DNA from: Pseudomonadota bacterium
Lineage (GTDB): Bacteria; Pseudomonadota; Alphaproteobacteria; Rhizobiales; Xanthobacteraceae
Assembly: GCA_023435725.1 (NCBI GenBank)
Contig: JAEYRD010000184.1
Coordinates: 1-33,786 of the forward strand
Reading direction: 5' to 3'
DNA length: 33,786 nt
Below, one piece after another: positions 22,743 to 29,128 of the stretch. How positions within the stretch are numbered: position 1 is the stretch's first letter; each line of letters begins with the position of its first letter. Position numbers and translations under genes: made by a program. The notes below the pieces were generated by a model, which did not search any database, had not been told where the DNA came from, and saw only the letters and a list, made by a program, of their open reading frames with translations.

Positions 22743-22832
22743 CCAAGTCTGGGGAGGAAACGCCCGAGCAAGGACAATCGGCCGAAGCCGGATTGCTGCC
22801 AAGGAGGCGATAGCGCGAGGCGCTACCGCACG
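22710..22832 (-). ncRNA. Candidate trans-acting small RNA with anti-Shine-Dalgarno segments
   Basis: On the minus strand this 120-nt stretch folds into three hairpins. The first is GGTAGCGC/GCGCTATC (about 22810-22827). The second is a stem closed by a C(UUCG)G tetraloop (22775-22795). The last is GCCGCTTG/CAAGCGGC (22721-22742) followed by TCTTCTTTTTT, an intrinsic terminator. Between them lie CGCCTCCTT (22801-22809) and GGGCGTTTCCTCCCC (22751-22765), both complementary to ribosome-binding sites. Alphaproteobacterial sRNA families such as CuckooRNAs and alpha-r14 use CCUCC loops this way. A possible promoter is TTGAAC (22862-22867), 17 bases, CATTTC (22839-22844). Membership in a known family was not tested. 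Alternatively it is only the 3' UTR of the downstream-reading nuclease gene. Confidence 0.55.
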
Positions 22833-22922
22833 TTGATAGAAATGCAGCAGCTCCCGGTGGAGTTCAATTCCGGATCAATACTGTCTCTCTGGCTACCACT
22901 GACGCCTGCGTGAGCGACTTGT

Positions 22923-23711
22923 TCACTTTGGCCGACGGCAATTATACGCCTTGCGGAAGCCGGCGGCTTGGGCGTCGTCCTCCGAGCAGAACCAGCGGTC
23001 CGGCTTGGTGGTCGCGGGATAGCTCGGGCAGCCCCGCAGATGATAGATGCCGATATTACCGGTAACGCGCGCGCGCACCGCGAGCTTGCCCTTGATGCTG
23101 CAGCTCGGCGGCATCGCCAAGTCTTCCGGGAACAGCACCGCGCGGATTTCCTTATCGCGGTCCGGGCGGCAGGCGGCGCCCAGCAGCACGCCATCCTTCT
23201 TGCCCAGGCGGAATTCTTGCGGCGCAACAAAGCAGCCTTTCCAGATGCCGGCCGAGGCGGCCTTGGCTTCGGCCGCCGCCGGCTTGACGTTCGCCTTGAT
23301 CGGTTCGCGCGCGACGGCAAAGCCGAGCTTGACCAACTGCTCGTTCAAGCTCGCCTTGTCGCCTTCGGCGGTGCAGATGGCGCGGTGGCGCTTGCCGAAA
23401 CTCTTCTCGGGGCCGACATCGTCGCAGCGCACCGGGCGCTTGTTAATCAGCTTCGCTAGTTGGTCGCGGGCCTCGATGCCGCAGGTCCAGGGATCGGCGT
23501 GATCGTCGATGCAGACCTGGTCCAGTTCGGGCGCGTCGACGCCGTCCAGCCGGTAGGTCACGTCGCCGAGCTGGATTGAATTGGCGTCCCTGACGGTCGC
23601 AGCCGCCGTCAGTGCGGAGGCGGGGCTGGAGCTGCCCAGAAATCCGGACAGAGCGAGAAATAAAACAAGCGCAAACGCGCGGGCGGCGGCAAATGAATTC
23701 TCGAAGGACAT
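22923..23711 (-). CDS. Exported thermonuclease (SNase-like) family protein
   Basis: A 262-residue protein with a Sec signal peptide (ALVLFLALSGFLG, cleavage near PASA). It then has a staphylococcal-nuclease-like domain at about 35-155: TYRLDGVDAPELDQVC, the EKSFGKRHRAIC segment holding the candidate catalytic Arg, and LNEQLVKLGFAVA. The C-terminal half adds a Cys-containing module (RVTGNIGIYHLRGCPSYPAT, WFCSEDDAQAAGFRKAY), seen with other alphaproteobacterial thermonuclease-like proteins. Phosphodiesterase activity is plausible but the active site is not fully canonical. It is monocistronic and its transcript runs toward the sRNA candidate and terminator. Confidence 0.85.
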   Translation of the reverse strand: MSFENSFAAARAFALVLFLALSGFLGSSSPASALTAAATVRDANSIQLGDVTYRLDGVDAPELDQVCIDDHADPWTCGIEARDQLAKLINKRPVRCDDVGPEKSFGKRHRAICTAEGDKASLNEQLVKLGFAVAREPIKANVKPAAAEAKAASAGIWKGCFVAPQEFRLGKKDGVLLGAACRPDRDKEIRAVLFPEDLAMPPSCSIKGKLAVRARVTGNIGIYHLRGCPSYPATTKPDRWFCSEDDAQAAGFRKAYNCRRPK

Positions 23712-23913
23712 ACGGTCTCGCTATCGATTGCTCTTGCGCCTCGTTCCTAGCATCCGGAAGTCGCGATACCAATGGTCTGCGCTGTGCGAGGTGCGACATT
23801 CGCCCGCCAGCCTTTACTCACTGGCCGGTCTGCCCCTATCGTTCCGCGCCATAGACAAGGCAGCAAAGGCCGAATCGCCCTTGAAACGGCGAGGGCGGGA
23901 GGAAAATGTTTCG

Positions 23914-25512
23914 ATGAAAGACCCCGTGGACGTCCTGATCATCGGCGCCGGCGCTTCAGGCGCGGCGGTGGCGTGGTCGCTGGCCGAGACCAAGATGCAC
24001 ATTCTCTGCCTGGAGCAGGGCGGCTGGATGAATCCGGCGGAATACCCGAGCACGGGCCGGGACTGGGAGGCCAAGTTCTACGGCGAGTGGTCGTCGAGCC
24101 CCAATGTCCGCGGCCGTCCCGAGGACTATCCGATCAACGATACCAATTCGCCGATCAAGGTCGTCAACTACAATGCGGTCGGCGGCTCGACGGTGATGTA
24201 CACCGCGCACTGGCCACGGCTGCATCCCTCCGATTTCAAGGTCAAGACGCTCGACGGCGTCGCCGACGACTGGCCGATCGACTACAACGTGTTGACACCG
24301 TTCTTCGAAGAGAACGACCGGATGATGGGGACGTCCGGCCTCTCGGGCGATCCGCTGTCGCCGCTGACGCATCCGCCGATGCCGCAACAGCCGCTCGGAT
24401 TGTCCGGCGCGATCTTTGGCAAGGCCATGAACGAGCTCGGCTGGCACTGGTGGCCGTCCGACACGACGGTCGCGACGATGGACTATGAGGGCAGGGCGCG
24501 CTGCATCAATCTCGGCCATTGCACGCCGGCTTGCGCGCAAGGTGCAAAATCCTCGACCGACATCACCTATTGGCCGCACGCGGTCCGCGCCGGTGTCGAG
24601 TTGCGCACCCATTGTCGGGTGCGCGAGATCACGACCGACGAGAACGGCATGGCCTCGGGCGTGGTCTATTACGACAAGGACGGCGTCGAGCAGTTCCAGC
24701 CGGCGCATGTCGTCATCATCGCCTGCAACGGCGTCGGCACGCCGCGGCTGTTGCTGAACTCGGCATCCAGCCGTTTCCCGAACGGCCTCGCCAATTCGTC
24801 GGGTCTCGTTGGCAAGAACCTGATGTTCCATCCCTACGCGCAGATCTACGGCTATGTGAAGGAGCCGACCGACTCAAACCGGGCGCCGCCGACCTGCCTG
24901 TGGAGCAAGGAGTGGTATGATACGGACCTGTCGCGTGGTTTCGTCCGCGGCTATGGCGTCCAGTTCGTGCGCGGGGCAGGGCCGGTGTTCGAGGCTATCG
25001 TCAGCGAGCAGAAGGGGATTCTGCCGTGGGGCGAAGATCATCACCGCGTCTTCCGCAAGCTCAATGGACATCGGCTTGGGTTTTCGGCGATCTGCGAGGA
25101 CCTGCCGGAAGAGCACAATTGCGTCACGCTCGATCCTGTCCTGAAGGACAGTCATGGCATTCCCGCGCCGAAGATCAACTACACCATCAGCGAGAACAGC
25201 CAGAAGATGATGGACCATGCGCTCGCCCGCGGCCGCGAGGTTCTCGAGGCGGCCGGCGCCACCGATCTCTGCATCAATTCGCCGATCCCGTGGGGGGGCT
25301 GGCACCTCCTAGGCACCGCGCGCATGGGCACCGACCCCAAGAGATCCGTCGTCAACGAATGGGGCCGCACGCATGACGTGAAAAATCTCTTCATCGTCGA
25401 CGGCAGCGTCTTCGTCACCTCGGGCGGGGTCAATCCGACCTCGACCATCCAGGCCATCGCGCTCTACGTCGCCGACCAGATGAAGCAGCGTCTTGCCAAC
25501 TTGTTCGACTGA
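23914..25512 (+). CDS. GMC-family flavin-dependent oxidoreductase
   Basis: A 532-residue FAD enzyme of the glucose-methanol-choline type, in the branch with gluconate- and sorbitol-type dehydrogenases. The FAD-binding GAGASG is at 11-16, followed by LCLEQGG; NAVGGSTVMYTAHWPR is the second flavin contact. The C-terminal catalytic pair is H464 (WHLLGTARMG) and N507 (GGVNPT). There is no Tat or Sec signal, so the enzyme is cytoplasmic or exported with a partner. The frame is open 111 codons upstream; ATG 23914 follows GGGAGG and begins right at the Rossmann strand. It is cotranscribed with the small-subunit-like gene seven bases downstream. The substrate (polyol, sugar acid or alcohol) is unknown. 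Confidence 0.92.
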   Translation: MKDPVDVLIIGAGASGAAVAWSLAETKMHILCLEQGGWMNPAEYPSTGRDWEAKFYGEWSSSPNVRGRPEDYPINDTNSPIKVVNYNAVGGSTVMYTAHWPRLHPSDFKVKTLDGVADDWPIDYNVLTPFFEENDRMMGTSGLSGDPLSPLTHPPMPQQPLGLSGAIFGKAMNELGWHWWPSDTTVATMDYEGRARCINLGHCTPACAQGAKSSTDITYWPHAVRAGVELRTHCRVREITTDENGMASGVVYYDKDGVEQFQPAHVVIIACNGVGTPRLLLNSASSRFPNGLANSSGLVGKNLMFHPYAQIYGYVKEPTDSNRAPPTCLWSKEWYDTDLSRGFVRGYGVQFVRGAGPVFEAIVSEQKGILPWGEDHHRVFRKLNGHRLGFSAICEDLPEEHNCVTLDPVLKDSHGIPAPKINYTISENSQKMMDHALARGREVLEAAGATDLCINSPIPWGGWHLLGTARMGTDPKRSVVNEWGRTHDVKNLFIVDGSVFVTSGGVNPTSTIQAIALYVADQMKQRLANLFD

Positions 25513-25519
25513 GGCCGTC

Positions 25520-25969
25520 ATGTCCGCAGACAATCAACTGACACGCACGCAACGCGACGACCTCCGCACCGTCGCCGCAATGATCGTTCCCGCCAGTGAC
25601 GCGTACAAGGTCCCCGGCGCCGACGATCCCGCGATCCAGGCCGACATGCTCGCGACTCTCGGCCGCGACACGAAATTGGTGGTGGCGGCGCTGGACCATC
25701 TGGCGCGGCTGGCAGGTCAACCGCTCGCGGAGCTCGATGCCGCCAGGCGCGATGCGGTGGCGCAGGAGTTTCGCAAGCACGGCGGCGCTGCCGCGGCAAC
25801 CCTCGTCCGCGTCGTGCTGCAATGCTACTACCGCGACGACCGCGTGCTGCGTTCGCTCGGGCTCGAGCTGCGGGCGCCGTTTCCCAAGGGCCATGTGCTC
25901 CCGGATGGCGACTGGTCGCTGCTCGATCCGGTCAAGGCAAGAGGGGGCACGCTGCGGCGGGCGCCGTAG
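25520..25969 (+). CDS. Gluconate 2-dehydrogenase subunit 3-like small subunit, no Tat signal
   Basis: A 149-residue helical protein directly behind the GMC enzyme. The layout LTRTQRDDLRTVAAMIVPAS, then PGADDPAIQADM, and the C-terminal half with VLQCYYRDDRVLRSLGLELR and PFPKGHVLPDGDWSLLDPV is that of the gluconate 2-dehydrogenase subunit 3 family. Such subunits usually carry a Tat leader and hitch-hike the GMC subunit to the periplasm; here the N-terminus (MSADNQ) has none. It is probably a chaperone-like or structural partner of the dehydrogenase. The family assignment rests on pattern and context, not on a search. Confidence 0.82.
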   Translation: MSADNQLTRTQRDDLRTVAAMIVPASDAYKVPGADDPAIQADMLATLGRDTKLVVAALDHLARLAGQPLAELDAARRDAVAQEFRKHGGAAAATLVRVVLQCYYRDDRVLRSLGLELRAPFPKGHVLPDGDWSLLDPVKARGGTLRRAP

Positions 25970-26092
25970 CAGCCACCCCTGGTAGTCCGAGCTTAGCAGT
26001 CCGACCCCGGCAGCCCAGCCTTGCGGCCCAGGCGGGCCACTTGCGCTGGAGGGAACAGGCCACCATCTGTGTGAGCCTCAAGGACTCCTGCC

Positions 26093-27118
26093 ATGTTGGA
26101 TTTTACCTCAGATATCGTCGATGACGCGCCGTCATCGCGGACGCCGACGTCTGCCCCGGTCGATGACCGGGCTCTGCTGGACGCCTATTCCAATGCCGTG
26201 ATCGACGTGACCGACCGCGTCGGCCCTGCGGTCGTGCGCGTCGAGACCGGGCCAAAGGTTCCGAACGGCCGCGAGCGCGGCGGGCTGGGCTCCGGCATCG
26301 TGATCTCGCCGGATGGGCTCGTTCTCACCAATAGCCACGTGGTCGGCTCCTCCAGGGAGATCCGGCTGCGGGACGTCGAGGGCAATGTCGGCGACGCCCA
26401 GGTGCTCGGCGTCGACCCCGACACTGACCTCGCGCTGCTGCGCGCCAACGGCGTGCGTGACCTGCCCTATGCCGCGCTCGGCAATTCCAAGACGTTGCGG
26501 CGCGGCCAGCTCGTGATCGCGATCGGCAATCCCCTCGGCTTCGAATCGACTGTGACCGCGGGCGTGGTCTCGGCGCTCGGGCGTTCGATCCGTTCGGTGA
26601 GCGGTCGCACCATCGAGGACGTGATCCAGACCGATGCCGCGCTCAATCCGGGCAATTCCGGCGGGCCGCTGGTGTCGTCGAGTGCCGAGGTGATCGGCAT
26701 CAACACGGCCATCATCAATGGCGCGCAAGGCATCTGTTTCGCGGTCGCCAGCAACACCGCGCAATTCGTGCTGTCGGAGATCATCCGCCACGGCTACGTC
26801 CGCCGCGCCTACATCGGCGTCGCAGGGCAGACCGCGCCGGTCCCGCGGCGGCATGCGGTGCTGGCCGGCGTCGAGAACAAGATGGGTGCGCTGCTGATGC
26901 AGATCGAGCCGGACGGCCCGGCCGCGAAGGCCGGCCTCTTGCCCGGCGACGTCGTGATCAAGCTCGACGGCGTCGAGATCAACGGCGTCGACGACCTGAT
27001 CCGCGTGCTCGACCACGACCGGATCGGCCGGCGGCTCGCCATGGACGTGCTGCGGCTCGGCCGCCTGCGGGCGATCGATATCGACCCGATCGAGCGCAAG
27101 AAGGCACGGAGCACATGA
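26093..27118 (+). CDS. S1C (DegP/HtrA-like) serine protease with one PDZ domain, no signal peptide
   Basis: A 341-residue trypsin-like protease with intact triad His82 (TNSHVV), Asp112 (TDLALL) and Ser189 (GNSGGPL). One PDZ domain spans about 238-330 (AYIGVAG; GPAAKAGLLPGDVVIKLDG). Classical DegP/DegQ/DegS proteins have a Sec signal or anchor; this one begins MLDFTSDIVDDAPSSRTP and is predicted cytoplasmic. It has one PDZ instead of two, as in DegS-like forms. An AAGGA ribosome-binding site lies nine bases before the ATG. Its stop codon lies inside an interspersed repeat that starts at 27114. It could be a cytosolic quality-control protease or a peptide-sensing regulator, which is inference. 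Confidence 0.92.
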   Translation: MLDFTSDIVDDAPSSRTPTSAPVDDRALLDAYSNAVIDVTDRVGPAVVRVETGPKVPNGRERGGLGSGIVISPDGLVLTNSHVVGSSREIRLRDVEGNVGDAQVLGVDPDTDLALLRANGVRDLPYAALGNSKTLRRGQLVIAIGNPLGFESTVTAGVVSALGRSIRSVSGRTIEDVIQTDAALNPGNSGGPLVSSSAEVIGINTAIINGAQGICFAVASNTAQFVLSEIIRHGYVRRAYIGVAGQTAPVPRRHAVLAGVENKMGALLMQIEPDGPAAKAGLLPGDVVIKLDGVEINGVDDLIRVLDHDRIGRRLAMDVLRLGRLRAIDIDPIERKKARST

Positions 27119-27166
27119 TCCGGAAAAGTGCAAAGCGGCTTTCCGATGGGATCATGCGCAAAAACT
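27114..27166. repeat. ATGATCC-type palindromic repeat overlapping the protease stop codon
   Basis: ATGATCC (27115-27121) and GGATCAT (27149-27155) are inverted ends, with GGAAA and TTTCC arms inside, followed by GCGCAAAAAC. I recognise this as a very common alphaproteobacterial element (CGGAAAAGTG...CATGCGCA). The TGA of the protease (27116-27118) is part of it. Confidence 0.8.
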
Positions 27167-27184
27167 AGAGCGCGGAGCGGGCGA

Positions 27185-27213
27185 GGCGAGGTATGACGGT
27201 GTCATGCCTCGCC
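27185..27213 (+). promoter_or_regulatory. 13-bp stem-loop in the leader of the flavoprotein gene
   Basis: GGCGAGGTATGAC (27185-27197) and GTCATGCCTCGCC (27201-27213) pair with one G-U wobble around a 3-nt loop. It ends 16 bases before the flavoprotein ATG, and AGGGAA lies between. No U-run follows, so it may be a protein-binding or RNA structure rather than a terminator. Confidence 0.45.
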
Positions 27214-27229
27214 CCAGGGAACCCGCGGT

Positions 27230-28954
27230 ATGATGCCGGCGCATGAGACCTACGATGTCATTGTCATCGGCGCTGGTGCTGGTGGCATGACGGCGGCGGC
27301 GGTGGCCGCTGCCGAAGGTCTGCGTGTGCTGGTCATCGAGAAGACCGCCTTTGTCGGTGGAACGACGGCGTGGTCCGGCGGCATGGTCTGGATCCCCGCC
27401 AATGCCAAGATGAGGGATGCGGGGCTGTCCGACAGCATCACGGATGCCGTCCAGTATTTGTCGAGCACGGTCCCCGAGCCCTTCAATGCGGGCCTCCGTG
27501 CAGCTTTCCTCGCGCGCGGGCCGGAGGCGGTCGCGTATCTCGAAGCCAACACCGAGGTGCGGCTCCAGCCGGTGAAAGCCTATCCCGACTATTATCCGGA
27601 GCGGCTGGGCGCGACATCAGGCGGGCGTGTGCTGGAGCCGGTCGCTTTCGACGGCGCGCAGCTCGGCGCGAATTTCGCGCGGCTGCGCGCGCCGCTGCCG
27701 GAGTTCACGCTGTTCGGCGGGATGATGGTCAATCGTCTCGATATCCCGCATCTTCGCCGGGTCGGTAAATCGCTGCGCTCCACCATGCGCGCGGCACGGC
27801 TGGTCTTCGAGTACGCGTTGCAGCGGCTGCGTAGCCCGCGCGGTACGACATTGCATCTCGGCAATGCGCTCGCGGCACGCCTCTATGCTTCGCTGCTGGC
27901 GCGTCAGGTCGAGATCCTCTTCAGCGCCGACGTCGAGGATCTGTCGATGCAGGGCGATCGCGTCGGCGGCGTGATCATCCGCCACGGCTCCCGCGACCGC
28001 TCGATCGCGGCGCGCCGCGGCGTGGTGCTTGCGACCGGCGGCTTTTCGCACGACGCCATTTTGCGCAAACGCTTCTTCCCGGCAGCGGCTGGATTGGTCT
28101 CGGCGACCAACACATCCGGCACCGGCGACGGGCTCCGGCTTGCGACCGCAATCGGCGCTGCACTCAACACGGATGCGACGAGCCCGGCCTATTGGGTGCC
28201 GGCCTCGCTGTTCCGCCGTGCCGACGGTAGCCGCGGCGTTTTCCCGCATACGGTGACCGACCGCGCCAAGCCTGGCGTGATCGCCGTCAACGCGGCTGGC
28301 CGGCGCTTCGTCAACGAAGCGCTGTCCTACCATGAGTTCGTGCTCGCCATGCTGCGCGACGGCAATGGCGAACCGGACCGGCCGTTCTACCTGATCTGCG
28401 ACCGCCGGTTCCTGTGGGCTTACGGCCTTGGTCGCATCAAGCCGTTCACGCGCAGTGTGCGGCGCTTCGTAGAGAGTGGGGAGTTGTTCGAGGCGCCTGA
28501 TATCGCGCAGCTGGCCGCGAAGATCGGCATGAAGCCGTCCGCGCTTACGGCGACCATTGCGAGCTACAACGCCGATGCGAAAGAGGGGCGCGATCCCGAA
28601 TTCGGCCGTGGCAGCACGGTCTACCAGCGGCATCTCGGCGACGCCGCCCACAAGCCCAACCCTTGTGTCGCGCCGATCGTCGCAGCGCCGTTCTTTGCGA
28701 TGCGGATCTATCCGGCGGACCTTGGCACCGCCATCGGCATGAAGGTGGACGCACAGGCCCGCGTGCGGCGTGAGGACGGCGCGCCGATCGCGGGCCTCTA
28801 CGCCTGCGGCAATGACATGGCCTCAATCATGAACGGCAACTATCCCGGGCCAGGGATCACGCTCGGGCCGGCGTTGACGTTCGGGTACATCGCGGGACGG
28901 CATCTGGCGGAGGGGGCGGTTGCGGCGCCGGGTGCCGCGAAGGCGTCTGTCTGA
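27230..28954 (+). CDS. FAD-dependent oxidoreductase, 3-ketosteroid dehydrogenase/fumarate-reductase flavoprotein family
   Basis: A 574-residue FAD-binding-2 family enzyme. The Rossmann motif GAGAGG is at 14-19, followed by EKTAFVGGTTAWSGG, the conserved flavin loop. VLATGGFSHD and SGTGDGLRLA mark the second FAD region. The C-terminal NYPGPGITLGPALTFGY begins near residue 537, and its Tyr corresponds to the catalytic Tyr of 3-ketosteroid delta-1-dehydrogenases. A dehydrogenase acting beside a ketone, on a steroid or smaller cyclic substrate, is the best guess, but no steroid genes flank it. Two ATGs three bases apart (27230, 27233) are possible starts; AGGGAA is the ribosome-binding site. It appears monocistronic. 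Confidence 0.9.
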   Translation: MMPAHETYDVIVIGAGAGGMTAAAVAAAEGLRVLVIEKTAFVGGTTAWSGGMVWIPANAKMRDAGLSDSITDAVQYLSSTVPEPFNAGLRAAFLARGPEAVAYLEANTEVRLQPVKAYPDYYPERLGATSGGRVLEPVAFDGAQLGANFARLRAPLPEFTLFGGMMVNRLDIPHLRRVGKSLRSTMRAARLVFEYALQRLRSPRGTTLHLGNALAARLYASLLARQVEILFSADVEDLSMQGDRVGGVIIRHGSRDRSIAARRGVVLATGGFSHDAILRKRFFPAAAGLVSATNTSGTGDGLRLATAIGAALNTDATSPAYWVPASLFRRADGSRGVFPHTVTDRAKPGVIAVNAAGRRFVNEALSYHEFVLAMLRDGNGEPDRPFYLICDRRFLWAYGLGRIKPFTRSVRRFVESGELFEAPDIAQLAAKIGMKPSALTATIASYNADAKEGRDPEFGRGSTVYQRHLGDAAHKPNPCVAPIVAAPFFAMRIYPADLGTAIGMKVDAQARVRREDGAPIAGLYACGNDMASIMNGNYPGPGITLGPALTFGYIAGRHLAEGAVAAPGAAKASV

Positions 28955-28982
28955 CTGTCGCCTGCGCCGTCTCCACAATCTC

Positions 28983-29104
28983 CGTCATTGCGAGCCAACG
29001 GGTCCGCGCGAAGCGCGGCTCGATGACAGACTCCGCGAAGCAATCCAGACTGTTTCCGCGGATGGACTCTGGATTGCTTCGTCGCTTCGCTCCTCGCAAT
29101 GACG
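28983..29104. repeat. CGTCATTGCGAG-bounded composite palindromic element
   Basis: Perfect 12-bp inverted ends, CGTCATTGCGAG (28983-28994) and CTCGCAATGACG (29093-29104), enclose nested arms (GAAGCAATCCAGA near 29036 and TCTGGATTGCTTC near 29068). The whole can fold into a long hairpin. It sits between the convergent flavoprotein and indolepyruvate oxidoreductase genes. I know this element as abundant in Bradyrhizobium and Rhodopseudomonas. Confidence 0.85.
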
Positions 29105-29128
29105 TGGAGAGAGCTCGCGTCTAGACGG

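Noticed and set aside
22731..22913. 60-codon plus-strand frame after cyoD
   Set aside because: It crosses the structured sRNA candidate, has no ribosome-binding site and ends in unremarkable sequence. The minus-strand RNA explains the conservation-like structure better.
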